A stretch of 64,000 nucleotides of DNA from the NCBI GenBank assembly GCA_016630955.3, contig CM049989.1, positions 1,612,001-1,676,000 of the forward strand, written 5' to 3'. How positions within the stretch are numbered: position 1 is the first letter of the stretch; the number at the start of each line of letters is the position of its first letter. A program made the translations under genes and the position numbers. The stretch is from Didymella arachidicola. Taxonomy: Eukaryota > Ascomycota > Dothideomycetes > Pleosporales > Didymellaceae. The notes under the pieces were generated by a model. It was not told where the DNA came from and ran no database searches. It saw only the letters and a program-made list of their open reading frames with translations. Positions 22,586 to 34,127 of the stretch are shown here, piece by piece.

Positions 22586-24615
22586 TTATGCTCTTACTTC
22601 CCATAATCTAATGTGACCCGACTCGTTGGCGACTGCAACTTGTGCCAGGCTGCCTTCGCGCTCCTCCTCTTCGGTTGGCCTTCCCCAGGCCACCGCTGTG
22701 ATCCTACCCAGCGGTGTCTTCTCAGTGGGCCAATTCTTGAACACCGTCGCTGTAGGCAGTTGTACCAGCCTCATAGCGTTATTCTTCCATCGACTCGCCA
22801 TAGCCAGTATCTGCCCATCCGGCGAAAATGTGAGGTGTGATGTTGGCGTCGTGAGATTGCCTAGTGCACGCAGAGGCTTCGGTGCCTTGGGGATGCCACC
22901 GTTCGCGCTCAACTGCGGGTCTTCGGCATCTTCGCTCCATGCTCTTCGATCGTAAAGATTGACCACACCACTGGAGCTTCCGATTGCGACCCATCTGTCA
23001 CCTCCTATCCAGTCGTCTCGTCCGCTATTGCCACCAAGAGCAATGACCGTTGTGCCCACAGCACCCTCATCATTCCATCGGCCAATAACACCGTCTTGTA
23101 CACTCCATTCTGTGACTTCGCCATTCTTACCCGCAATACTCATACCGTTGCCACTGCGCCACCACGCGAAATCTGCCACACCACCGCGAGACTCGATGCG
23201 CACTTGTGTAGTCCATTGCAGTGTCCTTGTGTCGAGAATGTTGATCACACCTCCACCCTTTCTCGATGAGCCACGAAGCGCCATGTATTTTCCATTCGGC
23301 GATAGAGAGAAGTACTCCATCGTGCGCTGTTCATGCTGATGACCGTAGACTCGTGTGACCTTCTCAACTTGCCCGGTCGCAATGTTCCAGACATGGAAGT
23401 ATCGTCGGCGTGCGCTCAAGAAGATACGCGAGTCAGAGGGCGATGGATGGAAAGCGGTCGTTGTGAGCGGAGTGTGCTTGATGTGCAGGGATGTGAGGAG
23501 TGGGTTGGGATTCGGTGGGTTGGGATCGACGTGGTGTAGCGAGAGCGTTGAGCTGGGTCCAGATGAAAGAAGGAGAGGATACGTGGGGTGGAAAGAGAGC
23601 GAGGTGACCGCAGACTAGAGACAATTGTTAGTATAGTAATCGTATCGAGTACCCGATAATATCTTACAGGTCCGGCTTTGGCAACATCCTTCAATCGCTG
23701 GATGTCGATTGTGCCAGCCTGCAGCTTTCTCCTCTTCGCGGGTCCCCGGGCTGTATTCCGCGAGAGGATATCTGCATCCTTTAATAATCTAGCCAGAGGC
23801 TGCGTGGAGAGGTCATCGTCAACATCCATATCGCTGCCAGACTCCTCACCGCTCTCCTCCTCATCATCCATTGTGCGTCTCCTCTTCGTCGTCTTGCCGG
23901 TTGCATGTGCAGCCCACTCTGGTGCTGGGTAGAGGCGCTCGTACTGTTTCCTCAGTCTGCGCGCATACTCTTTACCATTCACCATGTCATCCTCTGTTGT
24001 CTCTCTCAACTTCCTCAGTTGCGGAACCGAGGCCAGACTGATTACCAGGCGTTCGTCGTCGCTGTCGTCCCATGCTGGCTGATCCTCCTCTTCTGACTCT
24101 TCAGCATTCGCGACTGCAACTGAGCCAGCGGGTGCCGCCTCCGGGCCGGTATCGAAGAAGAATAGATTGTCGTCTGCAACTTGGTCGAGGTCTGAGCCTT
24201 CTTCTTGCTCTTCGTCTGGGGCACCACCGTACATGCCTGCTGTGCGGCTGATCGAGAAATCCTCCAATCCATCCCTGAAGCCTGCAGAGTCTCCAAAGAT
24301 CAAGCGTTCGAGCTCTTCTTCCTCGGCATCCTTTGGCGGTATCACCCTTTCATTCTTCTTTCCCTCGATATCGATCTGTACGCTCTCAGCGTCACTACCC
24401 TCAGCTTCGCTCTCGCCATATTTCTCTCCACCTTCGCTGCCAAAGCCCTCGAAATCACTGTCGTTGGCCTTATTCACAATCTGTAATTCTTTGCCCTCCA
24501 CCTCGTTGCCGTTCAAGTCAATTGTGAAGCCTGCATCTTCGACCACGTTGTCTGCAAGATATCGCTTGTGGTTGTTCGACTTGTGTGGGTGGCTCTTTGT
24601 CTTCGAGGGGGCCAT
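22586..24615 (-). CDS. utp18: U3 snoRNP-associated WD protein Utp18
   Basis: WD-repeat component of the small-subunit processome, needed for 18S pre-rRNA processing in the nucleolus. Two exons, 24615-23668 and 23614-22586, are separated by a 53-nt intron with a clear TACTAAC-like branch site; they join to 658 residues. The first ~315 residues are acidic and disordered with the conserved VPQLRKLRETTEDDMVNGKEYARRLRKQYERLYPAPEWA block, quoted here only as VNGKEYARRLRKQYERLYP, which is characteristic of Utp18. The second exon holds the beta-propeller: SAVTSLSFHPTYPLLLSSG, then RRRYFHVWNIATGQVEKV, YFSLSPNGKYMAL and a final GHIRLWEVRA. It is divergent from the GNAT gene. Confidence 0.9.
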
Positions 24616-25274
24616 GATAGTGAATGCGCGTGTGTGTAAAGCTTAAGGCGCATAGTCGTGAAGAACTTCATCTGACAAAAATTATTGCAAGGATGTTCTA
24701 CCGAAGTTTCACCGGGGAGCATCGCAGCCCAGCACTTCCGCTCCGGCTCCCAGGAGGAACAAGAACATAGACAGCATGTTAAGACCATCGGTCTTCTTTC
24801 CTTCCACCTTCTCAGGCGAGACATTACATGTACGAGAATGGTTCCATCTTTCGCGCACGTGACTGGGCGTGTGTATCTGGCGTCTACAGTACCCCGAGCT
24901 GCATCAAAGCCGCCGCTACTCGCGAACAGCCGCGCCTGCAATGGCCCCCAAACGCCATAATCGCTAAGCCGGCATCACATGATTCGCTCCCTCACACAAA
25001 GGCATCATCTCGAACACAAAGACACCGCAGATGACCTTCAGTTTGGCCATTTGGTAAGAGCGTCGGATTCGATTGGTCCGCTAGTCCGAACGACAATTCC
25101 GAACAAGGTAGGCGTGGGAAAGCGACTGACCAGGCTCATTAAGAGTGTGACGCCTGCCTCAACCATGACTGGCGTCATTCAGCCTGGTGTCTTACTTCCA
25201 CAGTTCCTATTCTCTTCACTTTCTGCCTTACCACGGTGACATCTCCTTCGAACCTGAATCTATTTCATATCACC
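24616..25274. promoter_or_regulatory. Divergent promoter region (utp18 / GNAT)
   Basis: The 659 bp lie between divergent genes and hold both promoters. No gene is evident. CT-rich stretches precede the GNAT start. A tRNA-like TTTGGTAAGAGCG string at 25052-25064 was examined and not supported. Confidence 0.5.
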
Positions 25275-26041
25275 ATGGCCATCTCCAAAGTCTCACCTGG
25301 GAAAGCGGGTAACCCTGAGCTTCAGGTCTCCTTGCTCAAGCCCGAAGAAGCAGAACAATATATGCGAGTCCGCCACGAAGTTTTCCGGGACACCGTAAAC
25401 AAGATCCTCTACTCGCGCGGCGAGCCCTCGGCAGCAACACTCGCGCGCGTAACAGAAGAGATTCGAGACGGCGTGGTGAACAAGGGCATCTCATACCTGA
25501 AGTGTGTGGATGTTAAGACCGGTGAAATCGTTGCAGGTGCAAGATGGCGGTGTGTCAAGCCCAAGGACCCAAACGCAACCGAGCGGACGTGGGAAGAGGT
25601 GGATCAAGATATGGGGAAGAGCGAGCCTTACGAAGAGAGTGATCCAGAGCTCTTTCACGCATTGCATGATCTCTTTAATGAGAACAAGCGCGAAATTCTG
25701 GGTACACGGAGTCACTACGTTCTGGACACGCTCGTCACATTGCCTCAGCACGAAAGGCGAGGAGCTGGGAGCATGCTGGTCAGATGGGGAACCGAGCGGG
25801 CGGATGAGGCTGGCTTCGAAGCGTATCTTGAGGCGTCACCGATGGGTGCACCAATGTATGCGCGACACAACTTTGAGCCGCAGAGGAAAGTGGAGCTAGA
25901 TTTGAGGAAGTATGGGGGCGACGAAGTCCTGGAGTTTATTGTAAGTGACACATCTCTCCATGTGGATCGTGGGGTGCACCGAAACTGACCTCCTTCCAGC
26001 TGATGAAGAGGCCCGCCAATGCTCAGGTCGCTACCCCTTGA
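25275..26041 (+). CDS. GNAT-family N-acetyltransferase
   Basis: Acetyl-CoA-dependent acetyltransferase of unknown acceptor. Exons 25275-25940 and 26000-26041 join to 235 residues; the last exon is only 13 codons and ends KRPANAQVATP. The GNAT fold is visible in the order beta strand VLDTLVTLPQHERRGAGSML, where QHERRGAGSML is the acetyl-CoA pyrophosphate loop (Q/R-x-x-G-x-G/A), followed by helix VRWGTERADEAG and the strand-turn YLEASPMGAPMYARHNFEP. This variant is common in fungi as small cytosolic enzymes often sited in metabolic clusters. The ATG at 25275 is preferred over an upstream GTG. Neighbours do not fix the substrate. Confidence 0.8.
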
Positions 26042-27228
26042 TTCGCATCGCCGGAAAACCGATTTTGAGCTTGCACAGCATCTCAGCGAGGCTTGGAAAG
26101 TCGGCATATAGAGATGCGATAGTTGTGCGTTGCTGCGACCTTCGTACGACAAACATCACTGTAGCAGCCTTCTCCACCGCGATCGAGAGACCATGGCGCA
26201 ACACATAATGAATGGAAAACGAGAGAGCGGTACTCTGTGTGTTACTAGCAACAAGCCTCAATTTGCCCAAAAGGTAGTGGCTGAAACTGCCGTTGGGGAG
26301 TCTACTCCACGTACTTTCAGACCTACGTATTTACTGCAATTTCTTCACAGTCGTTGCAGTGTCCCTGCAAAGGCTGTGTGCGGCCTAGAACCCGACATTC
26401 ATAGTCAGTCAATACCATCTCTGAATACCTCCATGACTGCAATTACATCATGCAGGTGATCACGGAACGTTCCGATCGCATTCAGGATAATTATCATCCC
26501 AGAGAAATTCCAGGGGCTTGGCACTGCTGCAAGGAGACTTCAATGTCTCGTATATCAATTTGAGACTGCCAAATATGAGATCTGTTCCGAGAGTGAATAT
26601 CCTTGGCCCTGTGCAAAATGGCTACACGTGCAGGCTTGTGGTGCTGAGTCTGGAGACGGCTACGACAACTCCAACGGCTTCCGTTCCGCGGAAGCATCTT
26701 CGTGTTATAACGCCGTTCCCGTCTATCGAGGGATGCATTGTGTTTACCTACCAGCTACCTACTGCCAATACTGTAGGTCTGTGTGTATTACCTTGAACTT
26801 GGGTTGTCCTTCATTACTATTAGTGCAATAATAGAATTCCCAGCGTGTCCACCCTTATGAGACGACGAGTGCTGTTGTCTGTGCGGGATCTAAAATGATC
26901 CAAACCACGGCACAATGAAAATCATCGATTCATTTTTCACTTGGGCGCGCTACGGAAGTGTATTGTGGCGTGTTTGAAGTCAATGTATGTAGGACAAGGC
27001 AATGTCTGTTCTACTGCACTGATTTTGAATTTCCATAATACTTCGCTGGGACACATCGTATTATTGTGGTGAGGGTGGCGGAAGGCTAAATTCAACGCCG
27101 ACACGGCCCTTCCGCGAACTTAGCAGCTTTTGGCACCGGTGCTACTCCGCCAACTACGAAGACACTTCAGTACATGTTCGAAGGCAAGATGTTGACCAAG
27201 AATACAACGCCCCACATTTCCCTGCATT
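26042..27228. other. Long intergenic region upstream of the quinate cluster
   Basis: No gene is visible in nearly 1.2 kb. It contains GGAACGTTCC at 26465-26474, a heat-shock-element-like palindrome, the short inverted repeat GCTTCCG/CGGAAGC near 26676, and GGATAATTATCATCC at 26484-26498, which has the half-sites of the quinate activator consensus without the central spacer. AT-rich stretches flank these. Confidence 0.45.
26484..26498. promoter_or_regulatory. Candidate QutA/QA-1F-like half-site palindrome
   Basis: GGATAATTATCATCC has a GGATAA half-site abutting TTATC. The Neurospora QA-1F consensus is GGRTAARYRYTTATCC, as I recall it, so the spacer is missing here. It lies about 730 bp upstream of the maleylacetate reductase start. 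The match could be chance. Confidence 0.25.
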
Positions 27229-28302
27229 ATGGAACCTTTCGAATTTACCTGTGATCCCGCGCGCGTCCTCTTTGGCAGTGGCACGATCGCAAAATTACCA
27301 CAGGAACTTGAGCGACTGAAGAGAAGCAACCCCATCATCTTCTGCACACCTCAGCAAGTGTCGCAAGCAGAGAATGTTGGCAGAATCCTCAATGGCCGCT
27401 TCGCCAGCATCTTCGGGGAGGTCGAAATGCACGCACCCTTCGGTGTAACGGAGCGTGCGCGTACAGTGGCAGCCATGACCGGAGCCGACTCTATCATATC
27501 AATTGGAGGAGGAAGCACCATTGGACTGGGTAAGGCGATAAGTTTGCGGACTGGTTTCCCTCACATCACGATTCCCACTACGTATGCTGGAAGTGAAGTC
27601 ACTCCCATCCTTGGCGAGACGAAGAACGGTATCAAAGAGACCACATCGGATAATAAGATCAGACCAACAGTCGTCATATACGACGTCGACTTCACAATGA
27701 CCCTTCCCGTAACTCTTACAGCCACGAGTGGGATCAACGCAATCGCCCACGCCGTCGAGGCGCTGTACGCGTGGAATGGAAACCCCATCATCAATCTCTG
27801 GGCGCAAGAAGGCGTCCGAGCAATCGCCACCGCACTTCCAAAACTCATGGTCAATCCGCAGAACAAAGAAGCCCGCTCGAGCACACTGTACGGCGCCTGG
27901 CTATGCGCTACCTGCCTCGGTTCCGCTGGCATGTCACTGCATCACAAGCTCTGCCACACGCTCTGCGACAGCTTCGACCTGCCGCATGCCGAAACGCACA
28001 CCATCATCCTGCCTCACGCGCTTGCGTACAACGCACCCAAGATCCCCAAGGCGATGGAGATCCTGGGGCAGTGCATTCCGGAGAGCGATGGCGATGCGAT
28101 TCACGGGCTCAATGTGCTGTTGATCAAGCTGGGGGTCAAGAGAGGACTCCGGGACTTGGGTATGAAAGAAGAAGACGTCACGCGTGCGGCGGATATCGCC
28201 GTCAGCAAGCCGTATTGGAATCCTAGGGCGATCGATCGCGATACTATGCGGCAGCTGTTGCAGAGAGCGTGGGCGGGGGATGTTGCGAGAGCTGACATAT
28301 GA
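27229..28302 (+). CDS. Maleylacetate reductase (Fe-containing alcohol dehydrogenase fold)
   Basis: NAD(P)H-dependent reduction of maleylacetate to beta-ketoadipate, the step after hydroxyquinol ring cleavage. The gene is intronless, 357 residues, the usual family length. Visible features are the N-terminal FGSGTIAKLPQEL, the nucleotide-binding IISIGGGSTIGLGKAIS, the substrate segment ITIPTTYAGSEVTPILGET and the metal/active-site helix HHKLCHTLCDSFDLPHAETH. The combination GSEVTPILGET plus GAWLCATCLGSAGMSLHHKLCH is typical of maleylacetate reductases rather than other iron alcohol dehydrogenases. It opens the quinate cluster and would connect protocatechuate, through hydroxyquinol, to the beta-ketoadipate pathway. 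The hydroxyquinol dioxygenase and protocatechuate hydroxylase are not in the window. Confidence 0.87.
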   Translation: MEPFEFTCDPARVLFGSGTIAKLPQELERLKRSNPIIFCTPQQVSQAENVGRILNGRFASIFGEVEMHAPFGVTERARTVAAMTGADSIISIGGGSTIGLGKAISLRTGFPHITIPTTYAGSEVTPILGETKNGIKETTSDNKIRPTVVIYDVDFTMTLPVTLTATSGINAIAHAVEALYAWNGNPIINLWAQEGVRAIATALPKLMVNPQNKEARSSTLYGAWLCATCLGSAGMSLHHKLCHTLCDSFDLPHAETHTIILPHALAYNAPKIPKAMEILGQCIPESDGDAIHGLNVLLIKLGVKRGLRDLGMKEEDVTRAADIAVSKPYWNPRAIDRDTMRQLLQRAWAGDVARADI

Positions 28303-28973
28303 GTCGCAGGGAGTCTGAAACAGGAACAGGGACACACGATGTAATGAGCATGAATATGGAGTGGCAAAGGGCGACGTAGAAACTTGGAATAGACTATAGC
28401 GTCTCTGTTGCACGAGGCGTACAATTTGAAGCGATTGACATATTGTCGACGAAGAGCAGAGAGCACTTTCGACTAGTAAATATCATGCAGCTACATCCGT
28501 GGAGTGTTTCCCCTTCTTGTTGTATATTTACTATAATCCCATATTGCCACAAAAGGCATTTGCACCGCTGACCTCGCATCTTCCTCCCATCCATGGATAA
28601 CACGAACTGCTTTCAGCCCTACAATTCGTTAGCGTTAAAAATTGCCAGAATCAAACATCTGGCTGAGGGCATGGGCATCCGTATCGAAGATGTCTCCAGA
28701 GGCATTCTGACTTCGATCCGTGGTACGCCAGGTGCCGGCTAAGTTCATCTCCGCCCGGCAGGACTCCGCTCATTAGCATACGCTAACTGCATACGATCCT
28801 CAAGTGGGATATCACGGCTGTGGGAAGCGAAAAAGAGTGTCACATTAACGCTGGGATAGTATAATTTCGAAGTCTTGCAGCATCCCGAGGTCGCTCTATT
28901 CGATATTAAGCATCTCGATACACCGGCATTGAGACACAAAAACAATCACTGTACCATAATCCATATCTCCTCA
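28303..28973. other. Intergenic region between maleylacetate reductase and the dehydrogenase paralogue
   Basis: No gene is seen. The region should hold the 3' UTR of the reductase and the promoter of the shikimate/quinate dehydrogenase paralogue. A single GGATAA at 28594-28599 was noted, without a paired TTATCC. Confidence 0.45.
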
Positions 28974-29900
28974 ATGAGCAGCGAAAACATGGAGCAACGG
29001 AAAGGCCTCCATCTTGTTGGTATTGGTGTGGGACATTCAATTGCTCCCACCATGCACAATTCAATCACAGCCTCTCTAAACCTCCCCTGGACTTTTTACG
29101 CCACCGAGTGCCCGACATTGGAATCCCTCATTGCACTGGCGCGCAAGCCAGAAACAGCAGGTCTGGTAGTGACCATGCCATACAAAACCACAATTATGCC
29201 CCACCTGGACGCTCTGGACGACCTTTCCGTACAGATAGGTGCCTGCAATAACGTATACCGTGATCCAAGCAACCCTTCGCATCTCCGCGGCACCAATACC
29301 GACTGGCTCGGCATCAAAGGCAGCTTGTTAGAGAAGAGCCCGCATCAGGAGCCTATCTTCAATCGCCCGGCGTTGATCGTGGGTGCGGGTGGAGCCAGCC
29401 GCGCCGCGGTGTACGCGCTGCACACGCAGTTCAAAGCGTCTGTCGTCTACATCTTGAACCGCGACGAGCAAGAGGTCAATGACTTGAAGGCAGACGCAAA
29501 GAGGCTCCCCAATCCGCCTGAGTTTGTTCATGTTGCAGCAGACCGGATTAGGGGTCTGGAAACCCCGTATTACGTTGTTGGAACCGTGCCAGATTTTGAG
29601 CCAAAGACACCCGAAGAACTCAACGTGCAGGCTTTGCTCAAGGAGTTCTTGGGTCGGGAGAAGAAGGGTGTTTTGCTTGATATGTGCTTCAAGCCAAGGA
29701 GAACCCGCATGATTGAGGCAGCCGAGGCCTCTGGGTGGGCGTGTGTGGAGGGTACACGGGTAATCGCATATCAGATTGAGACGCAATACAAACTGTGGGC
29801 TGGAGAGGAAGTTGCGAACCAGATGGATGCAGCGAAAGCGCGCGAGGTGTTGCGGCTGGAAGCAGCGCGAAGTCCTGGAATCAATTCGCAAGTCTCTTAG
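28974..29900 (+). CDS. Shikimate/quinate dehydrogenase-like protein (paralogue 1)
   Basis: Member of the shikimate dehydrogenase family, 308 residues, intronless. The N-terminal substrate domain has GHSIAPTMHN (Ser-x-Ser equivalent reduced to HSIAP), the catalytic lysine in VTMPYKTTI and the catalytic aspartate in RGTNTDWLGI. The NAD(P)-binding loop is LIVGAGGASRAAVYAL. All key residues are present, so it should be active, but the sequence is clearly divergent from the second copy at 36999 and carries a charged C-terminal extension. Quinate, shikimate or an unrelated cyclohexanecarboxylate could be the substrate. I start at 28974 (MSSENMEQRKGL); an in-frame ATG at 28875 would add 33 residues with no homology to the fold. 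It lies head-to-tail with the reductase gene. Confidence 0.82.
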   Translation: MSSENMEQRKGLHLVGIGVGHSIAPTMHNSITASLNLPWTFYATECPTLESLIALARKPETAGLVVTMPYKTTIMPHLDALDDLSVQIGACNNVYRDPSNPSHLRGTNTDWLGIKGSLLEKSPHQEPIFNRPALIVGAGGASRAAVYALHTQFKASVVYILNRDEQEVNDLKADAKRLPNPPEFVHVAADRIRGLETPYYVVGTVPDFEPKTPEELNVQALLKEFLGREKKGVLLDMCFKPRRTRMIEAAEASGWACVEGTRVIAYQIETQYKLWAGEEVANQMDAAKAREVLRLEAARSPGINSQVS

Positions 29901-30016
29901 GTCAACCTTCGATACCTAAAATCAAAATGTACAGTGGCTCTTTTCCAAGACCAAAGTTATACGTGTGGTTGAACCGGACTTATATCGTCTACTGATCTGT
30001 GATACAACGCACTGAT

Positions 30017-31039
30017 CTACTCGAGACTGAGATGCCGAACGAATGTTTTCCACGCTGCCATTCCTCTTTGAGCATGTGAAGCTGGTACGTCATCGCCCGG
30101 CTCAGACATGGTCCTGGAAAACAATTCCATCGAGACCCACCCCTTGTACCCCAGACCTTCAATGATCGTGCGCGCAACATCTTCCACCGGAAGATAGGCG
30201 CTGCGGTCTGTTTCGTACATGTACGCCCTCGCATTCCGCGACCAATTCATCCGCGGTGGATTGCCGTCGACATGAAACGGGTGACCTTCGATGAGCGGCG
30301 ACTTCATCCGCTCCGCATCGACAACTTGGATGTAGAAAATCTTATCGAGAGGCATGTCGCGAGCTAAGCGCTCGAGCGAGGCTTTCAGGTCGGCGTCTGC
30401 ATTGGGAGTTTTGCCCGTCGGAGAAGCTGGGTCTCCCCACACGCGGCCTGCAATGTTGAATGTGTCGAGGCAAAGCCCGAAGTTGGGTCTGCTGACCATG
30501 TTTGTGACTACCAGCGACTTCTCCCATGTGTCGACGTGCGTACTCCAGCACAGGGCCTCGTAGGCGAAACGAATAGGGGGATCCTCCTTGAGACCAAGAT
30601 CGGCCAGTTCTCTTAGATCCGCCACAATGATGTCCAGGTCGTCAGTCAACTGATCGGCTGGCAGAAAATTGGCGGGAATCTGTATGGTGTCTGTACGGAG
30701 ACGTTTCGCAATCTGGAACCAAATATGGACCTTCGATATAAGCCTGTCATGTTGTTGTCTGTCGAGGAGACCCTCGTAAAATAAGAAAGGCTGTAAGCCA
30801 ATAACTACAACGTTTGCCTCGTCTAACAATCGTCTTGCGTGCTCCGCAGCTCTCAGTATCTCATCGTTACTCGGCTCCTCGACGCTAAAAAGTTTCCTGG
30901 CAAGATAATCCAGATCCTCGTAGAAGACTTCGACGCCTTCGAAACCGTTTTTCGCAGCTTCATGGACCTTCTTGTCAAAATCGTGAAGCCAGGCGCGACC
31001 AAGAGAGACAGAGAGGATGGCAGGCTAGAAATCGGTCAT
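30017..31039 (-). CDS. qutC: 3-dehydroshikimate dehydratase (QutC/QA-4 type), with an apparent TAG at codon 5
   Basis: Converts 3-dehydroshikimate to protocatechuate, the committed catabolic step of quinate use. The frame matches fungal QA-4/QutC throughout: SLGRAWLHDF, GFEGVEVFYEDL, the metal-binding TIM-barrel strands TDTIQIPANFLP and IRFAYEALCWSTHVDTWE, FGLCLDTFNIAGRVWGDP, IFYIQVVDAER and GWVSMELFSRTMSEPGDDVP. From the ATG at 31039 the sequence reads MTDF, then TAG (31027-31025), then PAILSVSLGRAW, exactly where family members have their first strand. Either the start codon lies in an upstream exon spliced to an acceptor TTCTAG at 31030-31025, or the gene carries a nonsense codon. The first in-frame ATG after the TAG is at 30829 and would lose the first strands. 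It is 185 bp behind the activator gene, same strand. Confidence 0.85.
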
Positions 31040-31224
31040 TATGCGCTCGTTTGTCCTGCAACAGCTTGTTAGGGTGGGGCCGAGCGTGCAACCCAATGTT
31101 TAGGTTCAGTTCATTCATACAGATGACGATCTCAGACAGCCATTGGAAGGTCACGGCACTATTCCCGAAACGTGCAGAAGGAGGCGGCAAAGTCTAATGC
31201 CGCCAGCGGATAATGGACTAACAC

Positions 31225-33636
31225 TCATCCAGGGTTAGCGTCGAAGAACTTGTCCATATTGCCCATGTAGTGGTTTGGAGCGCCGAGATGCATCATGAAG
31301 TCGGGAAGATTCGCAGACCTGACCATCCCGTCAGTAGCATTCATCCGACTAAGAGGGGTGAAAGATGAAGCTTACCAGTCGGCAGAGTCCAGATCCGCCA
31401 GGCTTTGAAAAAGGCTGTCATCTGACAAGGTGACGCCGATGCTGCTGGGCGCTGTATGGGTCATTACGAAAGGATCTGATGAGCTGCCGGTGGCTGGCCC
31501 CACTGGGGCGAGGTATGTGTTCTCCGGGTTCGGGTAGCTGGCTGGATGCTGAGAGTTTAGTCTGGCTCCTGGCAGATCTGTGTGTCCGGCTCTCTCAAGG
31601 CGAGACTCGCTATGTCTTGCTGCTTGGGATAGGTGATTTTCATATCCTGACAACAGCCCGAGCCGTGCATTTTGCACGTTCAGAGGCGTGTTGCTTCCCA
31701 GGAAGTCTTGTTTATGCAGGTGATCCCGGAGTCCCTGGAGTTCAGTTTCGAATCCAGCCTTCGGCTGAGAACTGCGATCGACTGAAAGACGCAGCAAGAA
31801 CAATGCGATTCCACAAATAGGTGAAACGAATGATCTTCCAGTAGCCGTGATGAATGATTGTAAAACACCGTCAATCTCATGGAGAAGGTCACAGGTGTTT
31901 TGAGCGCTCTCGCTAATTGTTCTGTGTCCTGAATGAAGCTTGACCAGCTCTCGGATAGAGATTGTGAGCAGATATTGATTGAACTGCTGCGGGCTACGCG
32001 ATGAGTCTCCATCAGCTGAAGTTGACGGAATACGTTGTGACCAACCCGAGATAGTTTCGTGAGACAGTGTGGTGCAAGGTTTGGTGAGGAAGCCATTGAA
32101 TGATCTCATCATATCGTTCAAAACACTCACAAGGTTGATGACCTGGTTGAAAGTGCTGAGACTTCGACCTGGGGCTTGAAAGCCCAACGCGGAAATATCC
32201 GGGGGCTCGTGCGATTTCCACGGTTCCCACTCCTCCAACCCATCTGTCAGAAGAGGCCCGATGCTGACAATATCTGAGCGTGTGAAATAAGGTCGAAGAC
32301 CGTTCCACGCAGCTACAAGAGAGTCCAAAGCCATGCAACACAAGATTGTTCGTTTGATTCCCTCGTCGAGACCGCTAGACGGTCGCTCGTGTCGTAACTG
32401 TGGCTTTGCAAGCATCGCGATATGGTAACTTGTGACACCGATGCTTCTCCAAGCCTGATGTTGATTACCAGAAGCGATGTCGATCAGAGTTATGATCAAG
32501 AGGGCGCGTACATGTCCAATCTCGTAGAACTCGACTTTGTCGGGCAACAGAGCCTGTATAGCAGAGCGGCTTACAGCGGCTTCGTGTGCCGGTATGCAGT
32601 CCTCACTGTCCACAGACGTTTTAACTCCAATACTGCGCTGAAATGAGGCGTATGACAGTATTGCCCTCAAACAGGTGGACTCATCATGCGACATTGGATG
32701 TTCTGTATTCCGAAGACCTTGCGTGCAAGGCTCACCGGCAATCACGAACGCTGTGCGCAGCAATTCGTGTTTTTGGCATATGGGAAACCAACAGTGTGTT
32801 GTAGAGAAGTAAAGGTCGAGCAAAGATCGCCAGTCGGCTGGCAGAGGGGTGGAGGCCCTCTGGTCAACGTGACTGAGCGGATCATCTCCAGATGCATCTG
32901 CCCCTGCATCCGATGGCAATGGCGTGCTTTGCTCGAACTCCGTGAAGGTCTGGAGGAGAAGACTACTGTCGGTAGACGAGTGAGGCTGAGGGGCATTCTC
33001 CTCGATCGGCACGGTATGCGAAGCCTGATAAGAGTCGACGACTGTTGTGAGGGGATCATTTGAGGTCTTGAGAGCCACAGTGCTGTGTGTTCGAAAAATA
33101 CTCGTAGCGACAACGGATGCCTGTAATGCTTTTCGGTCAAAACTCTTGACTGAGTCAGTATCATCGTTATCATCACCACCCTCCGTAGACAGAATTTGCT
33201 CAATCTGTTTCAGCAGAGCACTTTTACGCCAGGTATCGATGAAGGCTTCGACTGAGACATCCGTTGGCTGGCTTTCAAGAAGATCAAATTGGAACAGAGG
33301 AGCCGTGTCCTGGCCCTCGAAGAGAGCTGCCACCCACGGATCCAGGCCTGGCACAGTGGTAAAGACAAGGCCAAGCAAGGTTTCCAATGCCCGAACGTAA
33401 CCAGTTTTCAGACCACGCTTTTTAGTGGGTCGATAGGTGCAGTCACGCCTGGCACGCAGACAGTTGTTGCAGGTAGGTCGATTGCCGTCGCAACGATCCT
33501 TTCGAACACGGCAAGTGTCACAAGCTTCGCTGACACGGAGTCGACGCCTGGTGGTTGGTTTTTCGTTGTCATTGCTGTACGCACGAGCTCGTTTTGAACT
33601 AGAGAAGGTATTTGATGGTGGATGCACAGGATCCAT
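31225..33636 (-). CDS. qutA: Zn2Cys6 quinate-pathway activator (QutA/QA-1F-like)
   Basis: Transcription activator of 784 residues. Exons are 33636-31376 and 31318-31225; the short second exon ends NMDKFFDANPG. The zinc cluster is EACDTCRVRKDRCDGNRPTC, completed by NNCLRARRDCTYRP, near residues 35-65. It is followed by KKRGLKTGYVRALETLLGLV, the linker found in QutA/QA-1F and related activators. A fungal-specific middle homology region follows (LPADWRSLLDLYFSTTHCWF and GEPCTQGL). The ATG at 33636 (MDPVHPPSNTF) is preferred; upstream frame without ATG runs to 33780. The gene is divergent from the repressor-like gene at 34128 and codirectional with the dehydratase. Its assignment rests on the linker and the location. 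In Aspergillus and Neurospora activator and repressor are likewise adjacent. Confidence 0.78.
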
Positions 33637-34127
33637 AATCGTGGTGTGGCGATGTGCTAGGGGCCTAGTAGCCACTGTGTAGGCGTCTGGAGCGACCACA
33701 CGACATGGAGCAGAGCATATAAGGTAACAAGGTCCAGGTGGTCGGTGTCCGGGAGGAAACCCACGGGCTGTACGAGTCACCGCTCCACTAGTGCGAAGGC
33801 CTGCTGGATGCCGTATGCGTGGCGCGAAGTAGCCCAGAAGTTACTTGAGTGTGCTAGCTTGAGCCCGCTCGTGTGCTTGTTAGAAGCAGGCATGGGGAGA
33901 ACGTCGTGGAGATGCGCTAGGCCTAATGGACTTTGTTTTGCGCACGTTGACCAAGCGGTTCTGCAGTGCAGAGACTGGCAGAGGCCACGTGACTCCCTTT
34001 AGCGCGAATGCCGGCGGGGAAAGGGACTCGGTCTTCATTCAAGCGAGCATTTCCGTCCTCGTCTAAATGTTCTCCCATTAAATGTAAAAGATGACATTCT
34101 GGCGCAGTGCGCGCCGCAGTCGATGCG
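33637..34127. promoter_or_regulatory. Divergent promoter between activator and repressor genes
   Basis: The 491 bp separate the qutA-like (-) and qutR-like (+) starts and hold both promoters. No full match to the QA-1F consensus was found. No gene is visible in it. Confidence 0.55.

Noticed and set aside
25040..25125. Possible tRNA around TTTGGTAAGAGCG
   Set aside because: No T-arm (GGTTCRA), no matching acceptor stem and no plausible anticodon arm were found.
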